Both the position numbers and the translations under genes were made by a program. A stretch of DNA of 64,000 nucleotides from Palsa-360 sp963719875 (GTDB lineage: Bacteria; Acidobacteriota; Terriglobia; Acidiferrales; UBA7541), in contig CAVRDJ010000001.1 in NCBI GenBank assembly GCA_963719875.1, positions 558,001 to 622,000 on the forward strand. The letters run 5' to 3'. This document shows positions 41,162-49,060 of this stretch, one piece after another (positions within the stretch are counted from its first letter, which is position 1; every line of letters starts with the position of its first letter). The notes under the pieces are model-generated. The model did no database searches. It had not been told where the DNA came from and worked only from the letters and a program-made list of their open reading frames with translations.

Positions 41162-42877
41162 GTGTTTTCGACGAAGTGGCAGACCTCGCCGCGAAAGTAC
41201 GGAATCACCATCGAGCGCGACATTGCCATTCCGGTTCGAGAGGGAGTGACGCTCGACTCGGATATTTTCCGGCCGGACGCCGGAGGAAAATTTCCCGCCC
41301 TGCTCGCCGTTCACGCGTACTCCAAGGCAGCGCAGTCTGTGGAACTGATGCCCATCGGCTTCTCTTACGCTCGCGGCTTCATGGAAGCGGGCGATTTCAA
41401 TTTCTACGTTCGCCGAGGATACGCGCTCGTCATCATCAACATTACCGGAACGCACAAGTCCGGCGGCATTTTTGGAAATATTGATCCGCAGTCGATTCAG
41501 GATGTCTACGAAGCGGTGGAGTGGACAGCCCGCCAGCCCTGGTGCGACGGCAACGTCGGCATGACCGGCGTATCGCATTTCTCGCGCGTCTCCAAACGCG
41601 TTGCCGCATTGAATCCCCCTCATTTGCGGGCGATCTTTTCGCCCTACGGTTGGACCGACATGTATCGCGATCTTTACTATCACGGAGGAATCTTCAACCA
41701 CGGATTCATGTCGCACTGGGTGGCCTCCAACGGCCCGCATTTCAAGACGAGAAACACTCTGAAAGAAAAATGGGGCGACGCTCCATATGCCCGAGCCATC
41801 GAAACCGCGCTCGGGGATCCGGAAATTTCCGCTGTTCCGTATCTGGTGGACGCCCTGGGCAATCCCGATGCCGGAGCGAATTCGATGCTGGTCGACATCA
41901 TCGTGAACAACCTGTGCAACGACTTTCATAAAGAACGTTCCGTGAATTTTGAGAATTCCAAGATACCTGCTTATTTTGGGGGCGACTGGGGGATCTACGG
42001 ACTCCATTTGCCGGGTGACATAAGGGCCATCGAAAAATGGAAGGGCCCGAAAAAACTGACCATCGGTCCGCCCGTGTACCTGGACCGGCCGCTGTATCAA
42101 TACGCCTATGAGTCACTCCGCTGGTTTGATCATTGGCTGAAAGGCATCGACACGGGAATCGCGGAGGAGCCCCCGATTCAACTTTTCATCGTAGGAGCCA
42201 ACGAATGGAAGCACGCGCACGAATGGCCCCTCCCGGAAACCAAGTGGACCCCGTTTTATTTGCATGCGGACGGGCTTCTCAGCGAACATGAGTTCTGGCC
42301 GAATGATGATTCCTCCACGTACGCTGACTCACCGGACCGCCACGGTGAGATTGAATTCAAGACGCCGCCGATTGTGGAAAATACGGAGGTTTGCGGCCCG
42401 ATCGTCCTCAATTTGTACGGTTCGACAACGGCTCGGGAAATTCTGTGGTTCGCTTCCTTGTGGCATTTCGACGCTGACGGCCGCAGCAGTCTCTTGACGC
42501 GCGGCTGGCTTCGCGGATCGCAGCGAAAGCTCGACCTCGCCGCATCCGCGCCCTGGCAACCCGTCCACGTTCACAACCAGCGGGAACCGCTCGAACCCAA
42601 TCAAATTTATGAATTTAATATTGAAATCCGCCCCTACGGTATTCTGCTCAAACCGGGAGAGCGCATCGGAATCAAAATCAAGAGCGCGGATGATGACGTC
42701 GCGAAAAATTATCTCGAGCTGGTCGGAATCGGCCATGTTTCGAGCGCCGGCGCCTCTCGGGTGACCGTCCAACACAATGCCGACTATCCATCGCATCTCC
42801 TTCTTCCGATCACCAAGGGCAATCGCATCGGAACATTTATCTCCGGGGGAAAGCTTCCTCCCGTCCAACGCCCTTAG
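41162..42877 (+). CDS. CocE/NonD-type alpha/beta hydrolase (copy 1)
   Basis: 571-aa protein with GTG start at 41162 and GGAG nine bases upstream. The X-Pro dipeptidyl-peptidase/CocE architecture is clear: N-terminal hydrolase domain, nucleophile elbow MTGVSHFSRV, then a jelly-roll C-terminal domain with DSPDRHGEIEF and GWLRGSQRKLDL. No signal peptide. The GPWxH segment that supplies the catalytic His in CocE is replaced by TIGPPVYLDRP, and the nucleophile elbow has Ser where Gly is usual. LHLPGDIR is instead shared with the hydrolase at 43.1 kb. Activity is therefore uncertain. Convergent with that second copy. Confidence 0.85.
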   Translation: MFSTKWQTSPRKYGITIERDIAIPVREGVTLDSDIFRPDAGGKFPALLAVHAYSKAAQSVELMPIGFSYARGFMEAGDFNFYVRRGYALVIINITGTHKSGGIFGNIDPQSIQDVYEAVEWTARQPWCDGNVGMTGVSHFSRVSKRVAALNPPHLRAIFSPYGWTDMYRDLYYHGGIFNHGFMSHWVASNGPHFKTRNTLKEKWGDAPYARAIETALGDPEISAVPYLVDALGNPDAGANSMLVDIIVNNLCNDFHKERSVNFENSKIPAYFGGDWGIYGLHLPGDIRAIEKWKGPKKLTIGPPVYLDRPLYQYAYESLRWFDHWLKGIDTGIAEEPPIQLFIVGANEWKHAHEWPLPETKWTPFYLHADGLLSEHEFWPNDDSSTYADSPDRHGEIEFKTPPIVENTEVCGPIVLNLYGSTTAREILWFASLWHFDADGRSSLLTRGWLRGSQRKLDLAASAPWQPVHVHNQREPLEPNQIYEFNIEIRPYGILLKPGERIGIKIKSADDDVAKNYLELVGIGHVSSAGASRVTVQHNADYPSHLLLPITKGNRIGTFISGGKLPPVQRP

Positions 42878-42883
42878 ATTGTG

Positions 42884-43053
42884 GTGGCGCAGGCTGAACA
42901 GCTTGAGGAATAACTCAAATTCTTGTCATTCCGAGGCGCGCTGCGCGCCGAGGAATCTCTCTTTTCCTGCGTTTAAATCGAAGAGAGATTCCTCGCTTCG
43001 CTCGGAATGACAAAATAATCTACTTTTTCCGCAGCCTGTGAAGCCTGCGCCAC
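42884..43053. repeat. Nested repeat: family C element inside a family A-like element
   Basis: Outer arms GTGGCGCAGGCTGA and AAGCCTGCGCCAC enclose a complete family C element (42901-43036, GCTTGAGGAATAACTC to TTTTTCCGCAGCC, with AAGAGAGATTCC-type inner stem). The outer arms are family-A-like. The arrangement looks like insertion of C into A. Confidence 0.75.
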
Positions 43054-43058
43054 CCCAA

Positions 43059-44687
43059 TCAATCAACTTTCAGCACGGGCAGGACGAGCTCGGATGGATG
43101 TTCAGCATCGTGGAAAATGGTGTCCGCTCCGATTTTGTCCGGGCGGTAAAAGTGGAAGAACAAAGAGTCCGTCACGGGTGAATCGCCATTGCAGATTTCC
43201 ACGCGAATGCGGCTGCCCTCGTGAAATAAGTATGCAATCGGCTGCAATGGAATTTCAAACTGATAGACGCTGCCCGGATTCAGCGGAGTCACCCGCTCGT
43301 GGGTATAGTAGGGAATTTCCTCCGTGCTGTGCTTCGGGTCACGCTCCGAGTGGGAGGCGCGCAGCCACCCTTTTGTGACGATGAAGTATCGAGGCTGAAC
43401 ACCCCGGGCGCGCTCCTCCTGGCTTTGCTCGAATTGTTCCGAAAGCTTGACGATGAAATCCGTGTCACTCCTCGTCGATGCTGCGTAAAGAATCAATTTT
43501 CCGGTCCCGGCGATCTCGATATCGCTCTCGAGTGGCTGCGTCGTGAACGTCAGCACACCGCGCGCCGGATCGGGGCCGGCAGGTCCGATCGGGACCACTC
43601 CCAACACCCAGGAAGGTTGCGGATAAAAATAACTCGTGTTTCCGCCGCTCCTGTCAGGCGGAGCGGTTCCCAACCCGCCGTCATTGAGTGAAGTCACGCT
43701 TCCCGTGTGTCCCTTGGCCAGATACAAGTGCGCCGGTTGTGTCCCCGGCGGCGGCCAAGTTTCGAAGGACCTGACTTTCCCCGTGTTGCGGACCAAATAT
43801 TCGACATTGGGCCGTTCGTCATAGCTGGTCTTCAGGCCCTTCAAATACTTGTCATAGAACGGGAGTAAATATTTGCGGTGAAATTCCACGGTCGCGAAGT
43901 CGGACTGCGAGGAAAACGGCGTCGGCGTTCCGCTGATGGCGAGTTTCTTCGGGCCGCTCGCACGCTGATATCCGCGAATATTTCCCGCGAGGTGCAGATC
44001 GAGCTTGGCCCAGACACCGATGGAGAACAGGGGCACTTGAATCTTATCCAGTTGTTCGAACGCCGCCCGCTCCTTCCAGTATGGATCGTAAAGGGGGCGT
44101 GCCTGCACTTGATAGAACAGATCAGTCGCAATGAAGCGCGGATCGTTGTTTGCCGGATACAGATTCGGAACGCGAACGCTCGAGTTAATCCAATAGGCGA
44201 GGAACGAGCCTTCGATGCCACCGGGATAGCCCATAAAACGGTATGGATCGTTCAATCCATCGTAAGGAGCGATGCAAGCGAGGTGTGGCGGATTCTCGAT
44301 CCCCATGAACCACTGCGACATGGCGTAGTAGGACTGTCCGATTCCGCCGACTTTGCCGTTGGACCACGGCTGACTTCCAATCCATTCGATGACATCGTAC
44401 AGATCGTGCTGCTCGCGCCGTCCGAGGAATTCGAATTCGCCCTCCGACCGGCCCGTGCCGCGAACATCAGCATGAAGGTATGCATATCCCTGGTCCACAT
44501 ACCACTCGATGGGCCCCGTTTCCCGCCACAGGAACATCGGCTGAGCGGGCAAAGTATTGTTGTCATAGCGATAGGGTGAGGTGGCGAACAGCGTGGGAAA
44601 CGGGCCGGCGCCGTCTGGCCTGTAGATTCGTGCCGCCATTCTCAGGCCATCGCGAACGCGGATCAGCACGTCCTTTTCTTCCATCAT
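43059..44687 (-). CDS. CocE/NonD-type alpha/beta hydrolase (copy 2)
   Basis: 542-aa protein. ATG 44687 has AGGAG eight bases upstream; the frame beyond is spurious. Nucleophile Ser is in GGIGQSYYAM; ADVRGTGRSEGEFEF is the classic CocE/NonD oxyanion-region motif. As in copy 1 the catalytic-His segment GPWxH is absent (KKLAISGTPTPF), and LHLAGNIRG replaces it in position. C-terminal jelly roll closes with HPSELVLPVL. Cytoplasmic, no signal. Copies 1 and 2 are divergent in sequence yet share this feature, so they may form a subfamily with a rearranged catalytic site. Confidence 0.85.
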   Translation of the reverse strand: MMEEKDVLIRVRDGLRMAARIYRPDGAGPFPTLFATSPYRYDNNTLPAQPMFLWRETGPIEWYVDQGYAYLHADVRGTGRSEGEFEFLGRREQHDLYDVIEWIGSQPWSNGKVGGIGQSYYAMSQWFMGIENPPHLACIAPYDGLNDPYRFMGYPGGIEGSFLAYWINSSVRVPNLYPANNDPRFIATDLFYQVQARPLYDPYWKERAAFEQLDKIQVPLFSIGVWAKLDLHLAGNIRGYQRASGPKKLAISGTPTPFSSQSDFATVEFHRKYLLPFYDKYLKGLKTSYDERPNVEYLVRNTGKVRSFETWPPPGTQPAHLYLAKGHTGSVTSLNDGGLGTAPPDRSGGNTSYFYPQPSWVLGVVPIGPAGPDPARGVLTFTTQPLESDIEIAGTGKLILYAASTRSDTDFIVKLSEQFEQSQEERARGVQPRYFIVTKGWLRASHSERDPKHSTEEIPYYTHERVTPLNPGSVYQFEIPLQPIAYLFHEGSRIRVEICNGDSPVTDSLFFHFYRPDKIGADTIFHDAEHPSELVLPVLKVD

Positions 44688-44712
44688 TCTTCCGGCTCCT
44701 GACAGGTCCAGA

Positions 44713-44755
44713 ACATTTAACACAGAGGACGCAGAGAACACAGATAAATTCGAGG
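44713..44755. repeat. Family D-like repeat, copy 3
   Basis: TTTAACACAGAGGACGCAGAGAACACAGATAAA resembles the CACAGAG blocks at 20.3 and 39.6 kb. Degenerate and short. Confidence 0.5.
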
Positions 44756-44900
44756 CGGGGAAATACGCATCGACGACGTTCCCGAATCACAAATCACGAG
44801 TCACGAATCACCTGCATCTAGCAGATTGATTCCTTAGCCGTACGAGTTTATATTGCTACCACGTCGAGATCCGGAATTAGCCATCTGCCAGGGAGGGTTC

Positions 44901-46604
44901 ATGGACCGCAAACTGTGGTGTTCGGGGCTCGTATGGGCGCTCGATTTCGCGCTTGTGCTCGGCGTTGCAACTGCCGTCAGCGCGCAAAACAAGAGTGAGA
45001 AAAGCGCCGGCGCCGGCGCGACAGGCACACTGGCCGGACTGGGTTCGATCTCCGGCACGGTCAAAGCTCCCAAAGAATTCAAAGCGGCCAAGGTTTACTT
45101 CAAGAATGTGGACAAAAACGTCGTCTACATGGTGTTCACCGAGGGCGGGCGATACCAGGCGGTGGATCTTTTCCCCGGCAATTACGAAGTGAGCGTTACG
45201 AAGAACGGTTTCACAGGCGGCGACGTGCAGAAAATCACGATCGCTTCCGGTGGAAGCGCGACCGCGGATTTTTCTTTGAAAGAGGGAGCTTACAGGCCGA
45301 ACCAGCAAATGCGCAGCGGCATCCCCAAAGGCGAGCCGCTACTGGCGTACGACGAACTCTATCCTCCTGGCCACGCGCGCGAGACGATCGAGCGGACTTG
45401 CATCATGTGCCACGGGCCGGACTTCCTGCCGAATAAGCAGTGGGATGAATCACAGTGGAACGCCGCGATCGATCTGATGCAGAACCCGAATGACAACGCG
45501 GGCGCGCGTCTCGTTCCCGGCACATTTGCCGCCGGCGAGCGTGAGGAGTTGGTCGCTTACCTGGTCAAGAATTTTGGTCCGGACAGCAAGAAGCGCGGCC
45601 TGGCGGTTCCCGACGAGCCAATCGACGAAAAAGCTTTGGGCAAAGCGATGTTCATCGAATATCACATTCCTCCTCTCGCAAACGGTCAGCGCGGATTTCA
45701 CGACGCGCATCTGAGCCAGAATGGCGATATTTGGTACGTTGACGCGCGCGGCCTGCAGGTTGGCAAGATGGATCCACGCACAGCCACTTGGACCGACTAC
45801 CCGCTTGCGGGCGCTCAATTTCGAGGCCACGGGCTTACGCAGGACGCGAGCGGAGACATCTGGGTCGCCGGACACACCGCCTTCGTGCGAGTCGACAGCA
45901 AAACTGGAGCTCTCAAATATTATCCGTACGACACGGAAGCCAAGCGGCCCCCGCACGGGAATACGCCCTTCGTGGACTCCAAGCAAAACATTTGGGAGTC
46001 ACTCTCCTGGGCCAATGAAATTGCCAAGTGGGACCGCACGACGAGTGAGGTTTCCCTGTATAAAACGCCCACAGATAACAGCTTCGCCTACGGCATGGTG
46101 ATGGACAAGAACGATAAGGTTTGGCTGGCGGATTGGTGGCGTTGCAAGGTGACGAAATTCGATCCGGCGGACAGCCAGTGGATCGAGTACGCTCCTTTGT
46201 CGAGGCCGTGCACCATGCGTCGCGTGTTCGCGGACCACAACGGCATGATCTGGTACGCGCTCGAATGGCCGGGGAAAATCGGAATGCTTGATCCGAACAC
46301 GAACAAGATCGTTGAATACGCGCTCCCCGTGAAGTGGTCGTTCCCCTACGACATCCAGCAGGATCATGACTCGAATTATTGGATCGCGGATTCGGGGCAG
46401 GGAGGCGGCCTGATTAAGTTTGAGTTGAAATCAAGGACCTTCACCTATTATCCCGCGGAGCAGCGGACCGACATGCCGAAGATCGAAGTCTCGAATGAGA
46501 ATTCGATCTGGTACACCACGCGATCCGCCGATTCAAAGGATCAGGCGCTGGGCGTGTTGTACCCCGATAAGTCAAAAATCCAAACCCTCGCTGGGAGTTA
46601 CTAA
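44901..46604 (+). CDS. Exported heme-c/virginiamycin-B-lyase-like propeller protein
   Basis: 567-aa exported protein. ATG 44901 has GGGAGGG upstream; signal ends AVSAQ. N-terminal carboxypeptidase-regulatory-like beta domain (SISGTVKAPKEFK, GNYEVSVTKNGF), then a cytochrome-c-like segment with one CIMCHGPDFL heme motif, and a seven-bladed propeller of the Vgb type (GHGLTQDASGDIWVAGHTAFV, FAYGMVMDKNDKVWLADWW, WYALEWPGKIGMLDPNTNKI). Such proteins are typical exported dehydrogenase-partner or sensor proteins in Acidobacteriota. Enzymatic lyase activity on virginiamycin is not implied. Confidence 0.88.
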   Translation: MDRKLWCSGLVWALDFALVLGVATAVSAQNKSEKSAGAGATGTLAGLGSISGTVKAPKEFKAAKVYFKNVDKNVVYMVFTEGGRYQAVDLFPGNYEVSVTKNGFTGGDVQKITIASGGSATADFSLKEGAYRPNQQMRSGIPKGEPLLAYDELYPPGHARETIERTCIMCHGPDFLPNKQWDESQWNAAIDLMQNPNDNAGARLVPGTFAAGEREELVAYLVKNFGPDSKKRGLAVPDEPIDEKALGKAMFIEYHIPPLANGQRGFHDAHLSQNGDIWYVDARGLQVGKMDPRTATWTDYPLAGAQFRGHGLTQDASGDIWVAGHTAFVRVDSKTGALKYYPYDTEAKRPPHGNTPFVDSKQNIWESLSWANEIAKWDRTTSEVSLYKTPTDNSFAYGMVMDKNDKVWLADWWRCKVTKFDPADSQWIEYAPLSRPCTMRRVFADHNGMIWYALEWPGKIGMLDPNTNKIVEYALPVKWSFPYDIQQDHDSNYWIADSGQGGGLIKFELKSRTFTYYPAEQRTDMPKIEVSNENSIWYTTRSADSKDQALGVLYPDKSKIQTLAGSY

Positions 46605-46626
46605 TCTAGATTTCGCAAGGAATTTA

Positions 46627-46698
46627 GTAGCGCGGGCTTCAGCCTGCGGGGTTTAGTCCTGGCAAGGACGAACCCCCGCAGGCTGAAGCCTACGCTAC
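46627..46698. repeat. Family A REP-like palindrome, copy 4
   Basis: GTAGCGCGGGCTTCAGCCTG with central GTCCTGGCAAGGAC and right arm ending GCCTACGCTAC. Between convergent genes. Confidence 0.9.
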
Positions 46699-46707
46699 CA
46701 ATCCCTA

Positions 46708-47976
46708 TCAAACGTCATCGCTCCGATTCACGTAAGTTTTTCCCGCGCGAATCGTTGCCGTGCTCTGGAGCTTCTGCCGCCCCGTGCGCTTCTTCCCGGT
46801 GCTGTCACTGAAAACGAAAGATCCTTCCCGGACTTCGAGGATGGTTATATCGGCCACGGCGCCCGGGCGCAAAGTGCCGAGCTCGACGCCAAAATTGAAC
46901 ATGCGGGTCGGCCTGACCGTGACACGTTCGATCACTTGATCCACACTCATCCCGAGAAGTAAAAACTTCGAGATCTCCGTGACCAAATCGTAGACCGGCC
47001 CGTTGTAACTCAAGCCTCCGAGGTCCGTGCCGATCGTGTCGGGCAGAAAATTTTGCTGGAGGCATTTCTCCGCCACGTCCAGGCTCAGATGCGGCCCGCC
47101 ATCCCCTATATCGAAAAGGACGCCTCGCTCCCGGCAATCGAGCATCTCGGGAATGATCTTTCCGTTGGCGTCGAGCGGTCCATGCGGACGCCCGGTGAAA
47201 CAGTGCGTCAGCACATCGCCTTTTCGCAACTTCCTGAGTATGTCCGGCAGGGGAGAATAAGAATCGCCGACATGAACCATTAACGGAAGATGAGAAATCT
47301 CCGCAGCTTCCAGCGCTCGTTTGAGGACTTCGAGATCGTTTGCTCCGGTAATTTCCTTGGAAAGCCGCGCCTTGATCGCCACGACGTCGGGCTTGTTTGC
47401 TTCGGCCGCCTGCGCCGTCAATTGCGGATTCACCCAATCGAGATTCGCGTAGTTCCCCACGGGACCCATGAGCGTGCCGCGAGCCCCGATGTCCACCATG
47501 GCATAGAGCCGCGTGGCCGAAGGCTTGATGACGTATTGCCGGAATCCGGCAATGGAAAAATAGCCCGCGGAGCCGGCATCCACCGCCGTCGTTACGCCGC
47601 GCCCCAGGCAATATTGATCTGCGTTCAGCCCGGTGGGGCCCACTCCTTCAAAAACATGCACGTGCACATCGATCAGCCCCGGCGTGACGATCTTGCCTTT
47701 TGCGGAAATAATGCTCCGCGATCCATCCGCTGGAATATCCGGTGCGACTTGCAAGATTTTCCCGTCTTTCACCGCTACGTCCAGCAGGGCGTGCAAGTTC
47801 TGGCTGGGGTCGACCACCGTGCCGCCTTTGATCAGCAAGTCGCGGCTTTGCGTCAGGGCCGCGCCCATCTCCTGCGCGGGGGAAACAGGCGAAGCACCGG
47901 CCGCGCGGCCGAAGCTGCTCGAAGCCAGCAGCGGCGATCCGATCAGCAGTTGAGAGAACTGGCGGCGTGTCAGCAT
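46708..47976 (-). CDS. Tat-exported amidohydrolase/deacetylase metallohydrolase
   Basis: 422-aa exported enzyme with GAGGAGCC before ATG 47976. The N-terminus MLTRRQFSQLLIGSPLL is a twin-arginine signal. Amidohydrolase fold: GTVVDPSQN at the N-terminal beta strand, VTPGLIDVHVHVFEG (HxH), IKARLSKE with the presumed bridging Lys, MVHVGDS, LTHCFTG and an Asp near GTDLGG. Resembles the 'amidohydrolase/deacetylase' branch related to D-aminoacylase/dihydroorotase-like enzymes. Forms an operon with the RidA-like gene 20 bp upstream. Likely hydrolyses an N-acyl or cyclic amide in the periplasm. Confidence 0.88.
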   Translation of the reverse strand: MLTRRQFSQLLIGSPLLASSSFGRAAGASPVSPAQEMGAALTQSRDLLIKGGTVVDPSQNLHALLDVAVKDGKILQVAPDIPADGSRSIISAKGKIVTPGLIDVHVHVFEGVGPTGLNADQYCLGRGVTTAVDAGSAGYFSIAGFRQYVIKPSATRLYAMVDIGARGTLMGPVGNYANLDWVNPQLTAQAAEANKPDVVAIKARLSKEITGANDLEVLKRALEAAEISHLPLMVHVGDSYSPLPDILRKLRKGDVLTHCFTGRPHGPLDANGKIIPEMLDCRERGVLFDIGDGGPHLSLDVAEKCLQQNFLPDTIGTDLGGLSYNGPVYDLVTEISKFLLLGMSVDQVIERVTVRPTRMFNFGVELGTLRPGAVADITILEVREGSFVFSDSTGKKRTGRQKLQSTATIRAGKTYVNRSDDV

Positions 47977-47996
47977 AAGGCTCCTCTTTCGTTGGT

Positions 47997-48479
47997 CTAG
48001 GCGACAGCGATCAGTTCAATTTCGATGCGCCCTCCGTGCAAACGGACCACCTCGACGGTGGCGCGCGCCGGCGGATGAGATGGAAAATAGCGGCTGTACA
48101 CTTTTCCCATGGCGTCAAAATCGTTCATGTCTTTCAAATACACGGTCGTCTTCACGGTGCGATCGAGAGATGAGTCGGCCGCTTCAAGGATGGCTTTGAT
48201 GTTTTCCATAATCAGTTCCGTTTGCCGCGTGATGTCATCGTCGATCACCTGGCCGGTCTTCGGATCGCGCGCGGTTATGCCCGCGACAAAAACGAATCCG
48301 TTCGCCTTGATCGCCTGAGAGAAAGGTCCGACAGGTTTCGGCGCCCGATCCGTCGAAATCGCGCGGAGCTTTGCGCCCGAGGTCGCGGACTTATTATCGG
48401 CGCTGCTTGCCACCCCAGGCGCAACTGCCGCGGCCAGCCCGCTCGCGGCTGCGTTTCTCAAAAACGTTCTTCGTTTCAT
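47997..48479 (-). CDS. Tat-exported RidA/YjgF-family protein
   Basis: 160-aa protein, start ATG 48479 (MKRRTFLRNAAASGLAAAV, a twin-arginine signal); the upstream start in the frame is not needed. RidA core: PVGPFSQAIKANGFVFVAG, LIMENIKAILEAADSS, KTTVYLKDMNDFDAMGKVY, and PPARATVEVVRLHG with the Arg that in RidA binds imine/enamine carboxylates. RidA proteins are normally cytosolic, so export is unusual. The adjacent Tat-exported amidohydrolase points to a shared periplasmic route releasing imines or hydrolysing cyclic amides. Confidence 0.88.
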   Translation of the reverse strand: MKRRTFLRNAAASGLAAAVAPGVASSADNKSATSGAKLRAISTDRAPKPVGPFSQAIKANGFVFVAGITARDPKTGQVIDDDITRQTELIMENIKAILEAADSSLDRTVKTTVYLKDMNDFDAMGKVYSRYFPSHPPARATVEVVRLHGGRIEIELIAVA

Positions 48480-48507
48480 GTCGAACCCTCCTATTCGCAA
48501 TTTATTT

Positions 48508-48731
48508 AAAATCTCAGATTTTAAATTTCAAATCAATGCTGTCCCAAGAAAGTCCGAGTAGTTTACTGTAACTTTCTGATTGAACGATGGAAAGGGGTTC
48601 CGGTGTTTTTTTCGATTTCAATTTGGCGACGAAAGTTGCCCCCAATGAAATCAATCGCTTGCGAAAGAAAATTGCCATTTTTGTGCATCTTTGGGACAGT
48701 CTTGATCTCAAATTTCAGATTTCAAATTTGG
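48508..48731. repeat. MITE-like element with AT-rich inverted ends
   Basis: About 224 bp. Left arm contains AAATTTCAAATCAATGCTGTCCCAA; right arm TTGGGACAGTCTTGATCTCAAATTT. The two arms are inverted copies of about 40 bp (blocks TTGGGACAG, TTGAT, AAATTT). The centre has no recognised gene. Confidence 0.7.
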
Positions 48732-48894
48732 TTTTGCAGCCCGACGCTACGCCACGCGTCCCCGCACGTCAAGATCGGGTGAGAGGCCTCAAGAATAAGG
48801 CTGCTTCTTTGGCGCCCTCCCACATTTTCCCATTGAGAAACGACCAGACAAGCGCGCCCATCTTACTTCAGTCGCGTCTCTTTCTGAATGAATA

Positions 48895-48979
48895 GTAGGA
48901 CAGCCACTCCTGGCTGTCCGCTTTTGGGTAGCCGACTACGTGCGGGGCAGAAGGGGACAGCCAAGAGTGGCTGTCCTAC
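48895..48979. repeat. REP-like palindrome GTAGGACAGCC
   Basis: GTAGGACAGCCACTCCTGGC faces CAAGAGTGGCTGTCCTAC; central part GGCTGTCC/GGGACAGCC also pairs. Ends resemble family A copies with GTAGGA. Confidence 0.85.
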
Positions 48980-49060
48980 CAGAACCCGGACGCTTCCGAA
49001 CGTGACAGGACGTGATATAAGTTTTGGTGTGGAGTTACAACGGACACGGAGAAATGGCAA

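Larger units (their letters stand above)
48480..49060. other. 581-bp non-coding region rich in repeats
   Basis: Holds the inverted element 48508-48731 and the palindrome 48895-48979. Open frames over 48514-48895 read through inverted repeats and show no protein-like signature. Promoters for the RidA operon and UbiD gene must lie at its ends. Confidence 0.7.

Noticed and set aside
48514..48895. Open frames on both strands in the repeat region before UbiD
   Set aside because: They read through the inverted element, lack ribosome sites and give low-complexity protein.
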